Origin: Lysinibacillus pinottii
GTDB lineage: Bacteria; Bacillota; Bacilli; Bacillales_A; Planococcaceae
Direction of reading: 5' to 3'
Assembly (NCBI RefSeq): GCF_024753545.1
Contig: NZ_JANTOO010000020.1
Coordinates: 372,001-436,000, forward strand
Length of the DNA: 64,000 nt
Made by a program: the position numbers and the translations under genes. This document shows, in pieces, positions 1 through 8,286 of the stretch. Under the pieces are notes generated by a model. The model searched no databases. It worked only from the letters and a program-made list of their open reading frames with translations, and was not told where the DNA came from. The first letter of the stretch is position 1, and every line of letters starts with the position of its first letter.

Positions 1-586
1 GGCGTGCCGCTGCTGGAATACCCTCTTTAATAAGTTCTACAAGTTGTCCAGTTGTTTCAATCGGTGCTGATTTGCGCGCCTCTTCAATTTTACGAGCAAC
101 TTGCTTTGAAAACTTTTCTTCCCCATAACGGAAAAAAATACGTACTAAATCCTCATAAGCCCATTGATTGACAACTTCAAAAGCTGTAAGTGTTGCCGTT
201 TGATCCATGCGCATATCTAGTGGTGCATCATGGTGATAGCTAAAGCCTCGCTCTGGTGTATCTAACTGAGGTGAAGATACGCCTAAGTCATATAAAATGC
301 CGTCTACTTGTTCAAAACCATGAGCCAATAATTCTTCTTTTAAATACCGGAAATTCGAGTGGATAAACGTGACACGCTCAATATAGGGCGCTAATCGAAT
401 TTTCGCATTTTCAATAGCCGTCATATCTTGATCAAAACAAATTAATCGGCCTTTATCTGATAATTGCTGTACTAAATATTCACTATGGCCTGCACCACCT
501 AACGTACAGTCCACATATACACCATCAGGATCGATGTTCAACCCATCAACAGTTTCTTTTAATAACACGGTTGTATGATCGAACAT
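1..586 (-). CDS. rsmH: 16S rRNA (cytosine1402-N4)-methyltransferase RsmH, C-terminus beyond window
   Basis: Only the N-terminal ~195 residues lie in the window; the gene runs off the left edge. The protein opens MFDHTTVLLKETVDGLN and has the SAM-binding glycine motif LGGAGHSE followed by the acidic LICFDQD strand, typical of RsmH (MraW). RsmH methylates N4 of C1402 in the 16S rRNA decoding centre using S-adenosylmethionine in the cytoplasm. An AAAGGAG site precedes the ATG at 586. It follows mraZ by about 60 bases, the usual start of the division and cell-wall (dcw) cluster, so ftsL, pbpB and murE are expected just outside the window (inference from synteny). Confidence 0.95.
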   Translation of the reverse strand, partial: MFDHTTVLLKETVDGLNIDPDGVYVDCTLGGAGHSEYLVQQLSDKGRLICFDQDMTAIENAKIRLAPYIERVTFIHSNFRYLKEELLAHGFEQVDGILYDLGVSSPQLDTPERGFSYHHDAPLDMRMDQTATLTAFEVVNQWAYEDLVRIFFRYGEEKFSKQVARKIEEARKSAPIETTGQLVELIKEGIPAAAR

Positions 587-614
587 ACCACTCGCTCCTT
601 TCAGGCCTTAACCT

Positions 615-637
615 CATGTCAACTTTGCATTGACATG
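615..637 (-). repeat. Inverted repeat between mraZ and rsmH
   Basis: CATGTCAA at 615-622 and TTGACATG at 630-637 are perfect inverted 8-mers with a 7-base loop. On the minus transcript it forms a small hairpin after the mraZ stop codon and before the rsmH ribosome-binding site. No uridine run follows, so it is unlikely to be a terminator; it may be a processing or stability element (inference). Confidence 0.5.
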
Positions 638-648
638 CCTATCAAAAG

Positions 649-1080
649 TTAAAAATCAAAGCCAATCATATTTTCTGCAATTTCATTAAAAGATTGTTCA
701 GACTCGCTGAAGTAAGCTTCCCATGCATCCTTAGCCCAAATCTCAATTCGATTTGAAACCCCCAACACTACACATTCCTTAACCAGATGTGCATGTTGCA
801 TAAGAGTAGCTGGAATATTGATTCGCCCCTGCTTGTCTATTTCTACCTCTGTTGCTCCAGAAAAGAAAAACCTTGCAAATGCACGTGTATCCTTTTTGGT
901 CATCGGTAAATCTTTTAACTTTTCTTCGAGTTTTCGCCATTCATTCATAGGATAGCCAAATAGACAGTTATCGAGACCTCTTGTGACAACAAACGCTTCG
1001 CCTAAAGCTTCACGAAATTTTGCCGGCACGATTAATCGCCCTTTTGCATCAACGGAGTGTTGATATTCTCCCATGAACAT
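649..1080 (-). CDS. mraZ: Transcriptional regulator MraZ
   Basis: The 143-residue protein starts MFMGEYQHSVDAKGR, the conserved MraZ opening, and carries two SpoVT-AbrB-like halves, each with a DxKGR/DxQGR signature (SVDAKGRLIVP and EIDKQGRINIP). MraZ forms ring-shaped oligomers that bind repeated boxes in front of its own gene and control the dcw operon. A GTG codon three codons upstream is in frame but overlaps the GGGGTG ribosome-binding site, so the ATG at 1080 is the better start and gives the usual family length. It is the first gene of the cluster with rsmH downstream. Regularly spaced GTGG boxes lie just upstream. Confidence 0.95.
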   Translation of the reverse strand: MFMGEYQHSVDAKGRLIVPAKFREALGEAFVVTRGLDNCLFGYPMNEWRKLEEKLKDLPMTKKDTRAFARFFFSGATEVEIDKQGRINIPATLMQHAHLVKECVVLGVSNRIEIWAKDAWEAYFSESEQSFNEIAENMIGFDF

Positions 1081-1087
1081 ACTACTC

Positions 1088-1134
1088 ACCCCACTTTATT
1101 AAATAATGTACCACATCCCCCCACTTTCCTCCAC
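1088..1134 (-). promoter_or_regulatory. Putative MraZ-binding box array
   Basis: Read on the minus strand, GTGG occurs at 1131-1134, 1121-1124 and 1111-1114, exactly 10 bp apart, and again at 1091-1094, 20 bp further on within the ribosome-binding region of mraZ. Two copies read AAAGTGGGG. Known MraZ operators are short purine-rich repeats (TGGG/AAAGTG types) phased by about one helical turn upstream of mraZ. Spacing and position therefore fit autoregulation; binding itself is inference. Confidence 0.65.
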
Positions 1135-1223
1135 TTTTTTTAAAAAAAACTTGACATTTTATCTCTTAATATGCAATTAGACCTTGATAGGAATTTTTGA
1201 TATATGCTAAATGACATAAAGAA

Positions 1224-1249
1224 AGAGCTATCCTTAGTAGGATAGCTCT
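1224..1249 (-). terminator. Terminator after bshC
   Basis: AGAGCTATCC and GGATAGCTCT form a perfect 10-bp stem with a 6-base loop. On the minus strand the stem is followed by TTTCTTTA, consistent with an intrinsic terminator ending the bshC transcript before mraZ. Confidence 0.8.
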
Positions 1250-1335
1250 CTATATACGATTTTTATAGACATTATTCATCAAATCCCTATTGTATCAAAA
1301 AACTACATAGGTATAAAGAACTTGATACTTAGGTT

Positions 1336-2952
1336 TTATAAATAAAGTAAATAGTGGTGTTTGCCAATACTATAGTTTTGCTTTAACATTTCAGCAATCA
1401 ACATAGGTCCAAACTCATTAAAATATTGATACGGATTATACGTTCTTTCCTGGAAGCCCTCATTTGGATACAACTCATTTTGTAGCGTCGTAAATTTGCG
1501 TATAGTAGTCTCATGCTTATCGAGTACAGTTTGTTCAATTTTTTGCTGAAGGTAATCAAATTGTTTTGCATGATTTTCTTGATTCTTCACAAGGATTTTA
1601 TCTAAAGTTAAATGTTGTTCCTCTAAATACGATGCAAGCTCACTGTACTTTTCTGCTAATAACTGCTCCATAGCCTGAATTTGGCGTTTAGCTTCAATAT
1701 CTTGCACATCATGAATAAAACGCTCTTTCATTTCTAAGGCTTTGCCATTCCAAACATCTGTAACAGACAATTGATGTTCACGTAATAATTGTTCTACATG
1801 ACGCGTCACAATCGTCATATGAAGGCGTGGAGCAAAAATAGGCATTTGTAGGTCTAGCACAGAAAATGCACTCTTTAATGTTGCCCAATAAGCTAATTCA
1901 CCTGGACCACCGACGAATGCTAGTACAGGGAACGTCATTTCCTGCATTAATGGGCGAGACACTACATTATTACTCAAACGCTCTGGATATTTTTCAGCAA
2001 TCTCTAATAGCTCTTCTCGAGTAAATTTAAGGTTTGCTGCTAAATTAATAAATAGATCATTTTTTCTTTCTAAAAGATGACGTTCTCCATCCTCTACATA
2101 GAATAAATTAGCTGCTTCTCGTGTGGCCAAAATAGGTTTTCCGTAGCCCGTTCGCTCTAGTTGCTCTTCCTTTTCTGTTACGACTCTAGCAATTTCTTCA
2201 CTATGCTGAATGATATGCGTAAAATTGGTACTTTCATATTGACGGAAATTATAATCCGCTGCATCAATTAACAGTAACCCTTCATCTTTAAATAATTGGT
2301 TCATTAACCGCGCAAAGAAATCAGTAAATGTCTCACTTTCGTTCAGCACATCTACTAATTGTTTAATAAGCGCCTCTGTATACTCTGTTTCCCCAATATC
2401 CCTAACAACGGTATGGATGAATTGTGTCATTGACTCTTTATTGAGCATTGTTGCAGAAGCCATTGTTTTACGTCTAGAGCGCTCACTGTATGCACGTTTT
2501 TTTAATAGCTCACCATGCACCGTATAGGTATGATTAATTTCTTCCAAATCATGATCTTCTCCAGCTATCCAAAAAACAGGTACCACAGATCTTTGAAGCT
2601 TCACACTTTGCTCTTTTGCTAACACAATCACTGAAATCGCTTTATGAACGGAGTAAAGAGGGCCAGTTAAGATACCTGCTTGTTGGCCACCAATTATGAC
2701 CATAGCTCCCTGTTCTAATTGTTGTAAATGCTCATTCGCTTTTTGTGATAGCCCTAGCGGCTCCATAAATTGACGGATGATGGCTGTCAGCTCTTTTTGA
2801 TCTCTGGCATGTTGTGCTAAATGCTTCGCTCTTTTCTCAAAAGCCTGATCATTAAATTCGTATTCAAAAAACTGATGAATGGCAGTATTTGGCGACCAGT
2901 AATCGGCTAGCACATTATTTTTTATAGGTACTTGGATAGACTCCAGTTTCAT
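1336..2952 (-). CDS. bshC: Bacillithiol biosynthesis cysteine-adding enzyme BshC
   Basis: A 538-residue protein (family about 540), recognised as BshC (B. subtilis YllA). BshC adds cysteine to glucosaminyl-malate in the last step of bacillithiol synthesis, the main low-molecular-weight thiol of many Firmicutes. Visible signatures are the nucleotide-fold segment VIIGGQQAGILTGPLYSVHK near residue 85, FWIAGEDHDLEEINH near 127, and FVGGPGELAYWA near 350, followed by a coiled-coil stretch in the C-terminal third. GAGGAGC precedes the ATG. Its place directly upstream of mraZ matches B. subtilis. Confidence 0.93.
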   Translation of the reverse strand: MKLESIQVPIKNNVLADYWSPNTAIHQFFEYEFNDQAFEKRAKHLAQHARDQKELTAIIRQFMEPLGLSQKANEHLQQLEQGAMVIIGGQQAGILTGPLYSVHKAISVIVLAKEQSVKLQRSVVPVFWIAGEDHDLEEINHTYTVHGELLKKRAYSERSRRKTMASATMLNKESMTQFIHTVVRDIGETEYTEALIKQLVDVLNESETFTDFFARLMNQLFKDEGLLLIDAADYNFRQYESTNFTHIIQHSEEIARVVTEKEEQLERTGYGKPILATREAANLFYVEDGERHLLERKNDLFINLAANLKFTREELLEIAEKYPERLSNNVVSRPLMQEMTFPVLAFVGGPGELAYWATLKSAFSVLDLQMPIFAPRLHMTIVTRHVEQLLREHQLSVTDVWNGKALEMKERFIHDVQDIEAKRQIQAMEQLLAEKYSELASYLEEQHLTLDKILVKNQENHAKQFDYLQQKIEQTVLDKHETTIRKFTTLQNELYPNEGFQERTYNPYQYFNEFGPMLIAEMLKQNYSIGKHHYLLYL

Positions 2953-3225
2953 TTAACATAAGCTCCTCTACTCACTCAATCATTAATTTACTTATAACGA
3001 GAAATTGATTCCTCACATATTATGCACATGATGCAGTAAATGTTTTAGCCCATATTGCATTTCTCCCACCATATATATAGCACTGTGCAATATTACTGAA
3101 CTATTCTTCTAGCTCTGGGCTTTATGGCCTTTAATCAGTTTCCCATCCATAAAGAATGATTTTTTATATCTACTTTATAATGCTATTATTTTAACCCTTA
3201 TAGCTCCAACTTGAAAAGAAAATGC

Positions 3226-3621
3226 TTAGACAACCCGAAAATAGTCTACAAGGGACTGAATGACACCAATTATACAAATAACAGCATACGCGGTGCTCAA
3301 TAATAAAAATAAAAAACGCCAAATTTTCTTTAATAAAGGCTTCACTTCTATTTCTTTTTTTGTCCGCCAATCAATATATGTAAAAATCATAGCCATCATT
3401 ATTGCAAGTATGACTAAAAGTCCCCCTACATTTATTTGCCATAGTACCCCAATGCCTAAGGGTACCGAAAAGAACAAACAGAAGGTTGTCACATCAGAGG
3501 CTGCACCAAATGCATGCGTGCCCCGTATTTTAACTTTCCTACTAATTAGATAGACTATAATAAAAAGAACAATTGGACAAAAAATAACGATACTAACAAT
3601 TATATGTAAAATGTCTTTCAA
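3226..3621 (-). CDS. DUF3397 family membrane protein
   Basis: A 131-residue protein with four predicted transmembrane helices and little else; it resembles the DUF3397 family found beside panE and bshC in Bacillales. No function is established. It starts with TTG, and the start overlaps the panE stop by 4 bases (AGTTGA), indicating translational coupling. GGAGAGCGGTG upstream serves as ribosome-binding site. The 273 bases between its stop and bshC show no convincing gene, apart from a 19-codon ORF at 3013-3072. Confidence 0.75.
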   Translation of the reverse strand: MKDILHIIVSIVIFCPIVLFIIVYLISRKVKIRGTHAFGAASDVTTFCLFFSVPLGIGVLWQINVGGLLVILAIMMAMIFTYIDWRTKKEIEVKPLLKKIWRFLFLLLSTAYAVICIIGVIQSLVDYFRVV

Positions 3622-4523
3622 CTTTGTTCACCGCTCTCCTCTATCGCAAGTACTTGGAGATATAAGGTACGCAAAGTAGGCAAATGATGACCATTTGTTA
3701 AGGCTTTATTCAGTATGGCACCAACAATTGTTTCAATCTCACTTCTTCTTCCCTGCATACGATCTGCAAGCATAGAAGAGGTATTTTCGGCTGTTTGCCT
3801 ACATAAGTCTACCACGTCTCCAAAAGATATAGTGCGCTCAATGCCTTCGAACGCCATTGTTAACTCCTCATATAAATTTTTCATAAGTACATACGCATGT
3901 GTATTCGTCACTAGTTCCCCGTTCTTTATTTGTAATACACAAGTTAATGGATTGATTAAGCTATTGAATATAGCTTTTTCAAATAGCATCTTCTCCGCAT
4001 TATCGACCAGTTCAACAGGAAACAATGGGTTTTGTAACTGTAACAACTTAAAAAAAACATGTTGTTCCCCTCGTTCAATAGCTATTTTACATGGACCAAT
4101 TCCTCTATGTTGAACCGTTGTTTGATTCAGCAATTGTGCGCCAAAAGATACAGAGCAAAACGCGATATTTTTTTGAGGTAAATTTAGTGCCTCCTCAAAA
4201 TGAGCTAAGCCATTTTGCAAAAAGAGCAAAGGTATTTCATTTGATAGTGACGCTAATTGGTCGTAGAGATTCTGTAAATGAACATATTTAACAGCAATGA
4301 CCATTAAATCTTGAGGTGGTAAAGAAGTTAAATTTGTTGTAGAAACAATTTTTTGTACAGTTTTAGTTCCATCAACATTCAATCGCGTTAATTGATTGAT
4401 AGTTAGCTCTTCTACCTGCTCCTGTTTTCTGGCAACCAATGACACTGACATTCCCGACTCTGCTAAAAAGCTTGCTGTTAATTGACCAACCGCACCAGCA
4501 CCAATAACTGCTACCTTCATCAT
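3618..4523 (-). CDS. panE: 2-dehydropantoate 2-reductase (YlbQ-like)
   Basis: The 301-residue protein begins MMKVAVIGAGAVGQLTASFLAESG, an N-terminal Rossmann fold with the GxGxxG NADPH motif, and contains FLQNGLAH and the helix around EKAIFNSLINPLTCVL, where the family Lys and Asn contact ketopantoate. The reaction reduces 2-dehydropantoate to pantoate for coenzyme A synthesis. Length fits the ketopantoate reductase family and the position matches B. subtilis ylbQ. Two adjacent ATG codons are possible starts after AAAGGAT. coaD, later in the same pathway, is also in the window. Confidence 0.88.
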   Translation of the reverse strand: MMKVAVIGAGAVGQLTASFLAESGMSVSLVARKQEQVEELTINQLTRLNVDGTKTVQKIVSTTNLTSLPPQDLMVIAVKYVHLQNLYDQLASLSNEIPLLFLQNGLAHFEEALNLPQKNIAFCSVSFGAQLLNQTTVQHRGIGPCKIAIERGEQHVFFKLLQLQNPLFPVELVDNAEKMLFEKAIFNSLINPLTCVLQIKNGELVTNTHAYVLMKNLYEELTMAFEGIERTISFGDVVDLCRQTAENTSSMLADRMQGRRSEIETIVGAILNKALTNGHHLPTLRTLYLQVLAIEESGEQS

Positions 4524-4570
4524 TTCATTTTACATCCTTTCCTCACTACTTTATAAAGCTATAAGAATAA

Positions 4571-4598
4571 GGTGCCTCAGAATAAATTCTAAGGCACC
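4571..4598 (-). terminator. Terminator after the RsfA-like gene
   Basis: GGTGCC...GGCACC arms with an A-rich centre form a long imperfect hairpin between the RsfA-like gene and panE; the minus-strand tail TTATTCTTAT is only moderately U-rich. Confidence 0.6.
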
Positions 4599-4710
4599 CC
4601 TAAGCAGGTTCTTCTATTATACAAGATTGGCTGATTATTGACGATATACTGAAAGGGTTTTATCTCTAGGAAAGATAAATATTGTATAATCTTCCGAAGC
4701 TACTGTAAAT

Positions 4711-5088
4711 TTAATCTTTCATTAATGAATAACCTTGTTGCAGCCACTTCACTAATTTCTCATGTTCATTTTGCAACTCGCGATGTTTCATTTCAAGGGT
4801 TTGATAGGCATCTGTTAATTCGTCAAAACTTGTCAATGCCAATTTCAAGTGGCTTCGCATAGATTGTTGTGGTTGATTTCTTACAGCTAATAATGACTGA
4901 CTATATTGACCACGTAATGTTTTATTCCAACGGAAGCCACATGCCTGCTTTGTACGGCCCAATTCCACAGCCGCCATTTCAAAAGCCTCCAACTGCGTTT
5001 TGCCATTTTGCACATTATGCAAGACAATTTCTGCTAGTCTTTCATCGTCTTCCTTTGTCCATTGATCTTTTCTTTTTTTCAATTCCAT
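4711..5088 (-). CDS. RsfA/YlbO-family Myb-like regulator
   Basis: A 125-residue protein with an N-terminal Myb/SANT-like helix-turn-helix (QWTKEDDERLAEIV...GRTKQACGFRWNKTLR, about residues 9-58) and a C-terminal coiled coil (ELTDAYQTLEMKHRELQNEHEKL). This matches RsfA-type prespore regulators; in B. subtilis RsfA is a SigF-dependent regulator of forespore genes and YlbO is its relative at this locus. The C-terminal part is shorter than in RsfA. GAGGGTGAT precedes the ATG. The link to sporulation is inferred from the family. Confidence 0.8.
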   Translation of the reverse strand: MELKKRKDQWTKEDDERLAEIVLHNVQNGKTQLEAFEMAAVELGRTKQACGFRWNKTLRGQYSQSLLAVRNQPQQSMRSHLKLALTSFDELTDAYQTLEMKHRELQNEHEKLVKWLQQGYSLMKD

Positions 5089-5160
5089 AATCTATCACCC
5101 TCGCATTTTTTACTACTATATGCAGTAGCGAGCAAAATAGAATCATTGCATGAAAAAAGA

Positions 5161-5188
5161 CAGTGATGATGTTTTACTTTCATCACTG
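5161..5188 (-). terminator. Terminator after enoyl-CoA hydratase gene
   Basis: CAGTGATGA / TCATCACTG stem, followed on the minus strand by TCTTTTTTCA. Confidence 0.8.
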
Positions 5189-5198
5189 CCTTTATACA

Positions 5199-5966
5199 TC
5201 ACTTTTTATTCTTCTTAGTTAAGAAATTATTAACAGCCAGATGATGCGCTTCGCTTTCCCACAATTTTGCACAAGTACGAACTTCCTCCATCACCCGCTC
5301 ATACATATTTCGTTCGCGCCATTTACGAAGTTCGATTTCCTTATAAGCTTTATGAACAGACGGATGTATTTTTCGCATATGTTCAATAAAATCATTTAAC
5401 GCCTCTTCTTTTGAGCCTTCAAAAACTCGCATTGCCCACCCTATTTCATAGAGCAAATGTGCAGGATATGGCTTTGCATCTACAAGCATTTTTAACGCAC
5501 GATCATGACGTAACCCTCTTTCAAAAAGATATGTACCACCACCCCAGCCACTCGTAATGGCTAAGGTCCCTTGAATAAAACCGCACTTGGCATGTTCTGC
5601 CACTAAACGGAAATCACAAGCCGTGGCAATCTCACAACCGCCACCAACTGCAGTACCATTTATAAGCGCTATCGTCGGAACCGGGAGCGTCGCAAGGTCA
5701 TATAATATGTTCCCCATTTTACTTAACATACCAAATGCCTCATCCTCCGTCTCCAGAGAATGAAACTCAGATAGATCTCCCCCAGAGCAAAATGATTTTT
5801 CTCCAGCACCCGTCACTACTAAAAAACGTACATCCTCATGTTTACGAATATACATAATGACTTCCTGAAGACCATTCATAACCTCATCATTGACAGCATT
5901 ACGCTTCTCTTCTCGATTAATCGTAAAAGTCATAACACCATCACGATTGTCAATCGTATAACTCAC
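5199..5966 (-). CDS. Enoyl-CoA hydratase/isomerase family protein
   Basis: A 255-residue crotonase-fold protein. The oxyanion-hole segments are visible: SFCSGGDLSEF (about residues 60-70) and NGTAVGGGCEIATACDFRLVAE (about 103-124). Such enzymes hydrate or isomerise enoyl-CoA thioesters; the substrate cannot be told. The second classical Glu of hydratases is replaced by a GTLAITSGWGGGTYL segment, so a non-hydratase crotonase activity is possible. GTG at 5966 is chosen because AAAGGGGG lies 7-8 bases before it; the longer frame to 6005 has no ribosome-binding site. In B. subtilis this position holds ylbP, which is unrelated. Confidence 0.82.
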   Translation of the reverse strand: MSYTIDNRDGVMTFTINREEKRNAVNDEVMNGLQEVIMYIRKHEDVRFLVVTGAGEKSFCSGGDLSEFHSLETEDEAFGMLSKMGNILYDLATLPVPTIALINGTAVGGGCEIATACDFRLVAEHAKCGFIQGTLAITSGWGGGTYLFERGLRHDRALKMLVDAKPYPAHLLYEIGWAMRVFEGSKEEALNDFIEHMRKIHPSVHKAYKEIELRKWRERNMYERVMEEVRTCAKLWESEAHHLAVNNFLTKKNKK

Positions 5967-6072
5967 ATCACTACCCCCTTTGTCTCCATGAAATAATTGT
6001 ATCATACAATTATTTCACTATTATATTAAACTTCACAAACGACGCAATATTCCGTTTTTAATCCATCAAAAA

Positions 6073-6109
6073 AAGGCTAGTAAAGAGCCATGGTCTCTCT
6101 ACTAGCCTT
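6073..6109 (-). terminator. Terminator after rpmF
   Basis: AAGGCTAGTA / TACTAGCCTT arms around a CCATGG-containing loop; the minus strand continues TTTTTTGATGG. Confidence 0.85.
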
Positions 6110-6129
6110 TTAAGTGAGCAAACACTGTA

Positions 6130-6303
6130 TTATTTGCTTACTACTTCTTTACCTTTGTATTGTCCGCAAGCTTTGCAAACACGGTGTGATAATTTAGCCT
6201 CACCACAGTTAGGGCAAGTTACCATACCAGGTACAGATAATTTGAAATGCGTACGACGCTTTCTTTTTGCAGTTTTAGAAGTTCTTCTAAATGGTACAGC
6301 CAT
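6130..6303 (-). CDS. rpmF: 50S ribosomal protein L32
   Basis: A 57-residue basic protein starting MAVPFRRTSKTAKRKRRTHFK with a zinc ribbon of two CxxC pairs (CPNC and CKAC), so it is the zinc-binding form of L32, a large-subunit protein. The ATG at 6303 is preceded by AAGGAGGT at ideal spacing; an upstream in-frame codon overlaps that site. It lies about 24 bases after the YceD homologue, the widespread yceD-rpmF pairing. Confidence 0.97.
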   Translation of the reverse strand: MAVPFRRTSKTAKRKRRTHFKLSVPGMVTCPNCGEAKLSHRVCKACGQYKGKEVVSK

Positions 6304-6327
6304 TGATGGCACCTCCTTACAGATCGT

Positions 6328-6861
6328 CTATTCGTCTGTTTGATCAAAATACTTAGCTAAAGCAGCTAGTCTTGGATCCACTTTTTGTTCGTCAGCTTTT
6401 TTGTGTAGCTCTACGTCTTCGTCTGTTGCATAAGACCAGCTTTTACCGCCTTGCACTTGTCCTTCAGTATTTTCCTTGAACACTTGCATAGGCACCTCGA
6501 GTAACACTAGTTCCTCAAGAACTGGTTTCATGTCGATGACTTCACCGTCAATATAGTGAATGTCTCCGTCATCGTCTCCTCGTTGATCTTCGTCAATCCA
6601 GCTAAAAATTTCAACTGTCTCAACATTGATAGGAAACTCAACATCCTCCCACGTGCGAGCACATGGTAGTGTTAACGTCGCTTTCACAGTTAACTGACAT
6701 GTCATTTGCGATGCACCAAAAGTACATAGCCCTTTTACATGAACGGGCGAAATTGCTCGAATATCCTGGTTTCGCTCCATCACTTCGTCCAATTGGACAA
6801 AGGCATCGATTGGCATCCCGTTTTGGCGGTATTTAGATAATTGATGAATTGACCATTTCAT
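6328..6861 (-). CDS. ylbN: YceD/DUF177 family protein (YlbN)
   Basis: The 177-residue protein starts MKWSIHQLSKYRQNGMPIDAF and carries the YceD core CARTWEDVEFPINVETVEIF, followed by an acidic segment typical of DUF177. The family is co-transcribed with rpmF and has been linked to 23S rRNA accumulation. The ATG at 6861 has GAGGTGAT upstream and gives the B. subtilis YlbN length; the frame is open further upstream without a ribosome-binding site. It is divergent from tmcAL. Confidence 0.88.
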   Translation of the reverse strand: MKWSIHQLSKYRQNGMPIDAFVQLDEVMERNQDIRAISPVHVKGLCTFGASQMTCQLTVKATLTLPCARTWEDVEFPINVETVEIFSWIDEDQRGDDDGDIHYIDGEVIDMKPVLEELVLLEVPMQVFKENTEGQVQGGKSWSYATDEDVELHKKADEQKVDPRLAALAKYFDQTDE

Positions 6862-7028
6862 TCGTTTAATCACCTCGAGACAACAATGTTGATTATATAA
6901 TGTGTAAAAATAGATGTCAAGATAATTTCTTGTCACTACTTTAAAACCTACTTATAATTATATACTATAAGAAGTATATTTGCTCCTAACAGCTTACCAT
7001 AAAAACATAAATGACCAGGAGGGAAAGC

Positions 7029-8240
7029 ATGAAAGCAGTTGGAATTGTTGTTGAATATAATCCTTTTCACAACGGACATGCCTATCATTTGACACAGGCA
7101 AAAAAAGTAGCGAAAGCAGATATTGTCATCGCTGTTATGAGTGGAACATTTTTACAACGTGGTGAACCAGCTATGGTTGATAAATGGACACGTACAAAAA
7201 TGGCACTCGCAGGTGGTGTAGATATTGTCATTGAGCTACCTTATGTCTATAGTACAGCTCCTGCTACTGATTTCGCAAAGGGGGCGATTTCAATATTAAC
7301 TGCCGTTGGCTGTGACTCATTTGCTTTTGGTAGTGAGGATGGCTCTATCCAACCATTCTTGAACACTTATGATTTGATTGACAATAACCGTACAGAATAT
7401 GACGCACTCATAAAAGACAGCCTTAAAACGGGGGCTAGCTACCCTAAAAGCCTATATTACGCCTATGAACAGCTTACTCAGAAGTTCCCAGCCCCATACA
7501 TTGATCTTGCACAACCCAATAATATTCTTGGCTTTCATTATCTAGAGGCGGCGAGAACGCTGGACAGTAACATCAAGCCGCTAACCATTCCCCGTATCGC
7601 AGCAGGTTATCATGATGCACTTAAACAGGACTCATCCATTGCAAGCGCCACTGGAATACGTAAAGCCCTAGCATCTACAAGTTCTTTACAAAGTGTGCAA
7701 AAGGTTGTCCCTGAGACATCTTTTGATTATTTGACAGACTGGCATAGACACTATAAAAAATTTGCCAGTTGGGAATCATTTTGGCCACTATTACAGTTCA
7801 CTATCATGAGACACACGCCTTCAGAGCTCACTCGTTATGCAGAAGTAACTGAAGGAATTGAGAACGCTATTATGAAAGCTGCAAAAAATAGCTCATCCTT
7901 TAATAGCTTTATGGAAAAAATAAAATCTAAACGTTATACATGGACACGAATACAACGTATGATCACTCATATTTATACAGGGTTTACAAAGGAGCAGCTA
8001 CAGAGCTTTGAAGCCCCATCATTTATCCGTTTACTTGGCATGAGCGCAAAGGGTCAAGCTTATTTAGGAAAGCGCAAAAAAGATATTGAATTACCTTTAA
8101 TAAGTCGTGTTGCAGCTGCAAATGATGCTATGTTGGCCATCGATATTCATGCTGCAGAGCTATACAATTTAAGTATAGAACAAGGCGTTACAGCGCAGAG
8201 TCTCCCTAAAGATTATCAAACACCCCCAATTCGTAATTAA
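7029..8240 (+). CDS. tmcAL: tRNA(Met) cytidine acetate ligase TmcAL (YlbM)
   Basis: A 403-residue nucleotidyltransferase-like protein with N-terminal VGIVVEYNPFHNGHAYHL (HxGH-type ATP site), VMSGTFLQRGEPAMVDKWTR and the AFGSEDG segment. TmcAL makes N4-acetylcytidine at the wobble position of elongator tRNA-Met from acetate and ATP. AGGAGG at 7017-7022 fixes the ATG at 7029 over an upstream in-frame ATG. Length agrees with B. subtilis YlbM (about 415). It is transcribed away from ylbN. Confidence 0.92.
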   Translation: MKAVGIVVEYNPFHNGHAYHLTQAKKVAKADIVIAVMSGTFLQRGEPAMVDKWTRTKMALAGGVDIVIELPYVYSTAPATDFAKGAISILTAVGCDSFAFGSEDGSIQPFLNTYDLIDNNRTEYDALIKDSLKTGASYPKSLYYAYEQLTQKFPAPYIDLAQPNNILGFHYLEAARTLDSNIKPLTIPRIAAGYHDALKQDSSIASATGIRKALASTSSLQSVQKVVPETSFDYLTDWHRHYKKFASWESFWPLLQFTIMRHTPSELTRYAEVTEGIENAIMKAAKNSSSFNSFMEKIKSKRYTWTRIQRMITHIYTGFTKEQLQSFEAPSFIRLLGMSAKGQAYLGKRKKDIELPLISRVAAANDAMLAIDIHAAELYNLSIEQGVTAQSLPKDYQTPPIRN

Positions 8241-8253
8241 AGTCATAAAAAGA

Positions 8254-8274
8254 GATGCTAGATAGTCTAGCATC
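8254..8274 (+). terminator. Terminator between convergent tmcAL and ylbL
   Basis: GATGCTAGA / TCTAGCATC 9-bp stem with a 3-base loop, followed by CCCTTTAT on plus and TCTTTTTAT on minus, so it probably works both ways. Confidence 0.8.
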
Positions 8275-8286
8275 CCTTTATCGTCT

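Noticed and set aside
54..586. Whether the window begins in a pseudogene, as the rsmH frame is cut
   Set aside because: The frame is open from the ATG at 586 to base 1 with conserved motifs; it is only truncated by the window edge.
3013..3072. 19-codon minus-strand ORF MVGEMQYGLKHLLHHVHNM between the DUF3397 gene and bshC
   Set aside because: Looks protein-like but too short to support; no ribosome-binding site, and open upstream codons end at a stop without a start. Possibly a gene remnant.
5199..6005. Calling the crotonase gene ylbP from synteny
   Set aside because: Sequence is a clear enoyl-CoA hydratase fold, not the acetyltransferase family of ylbP.
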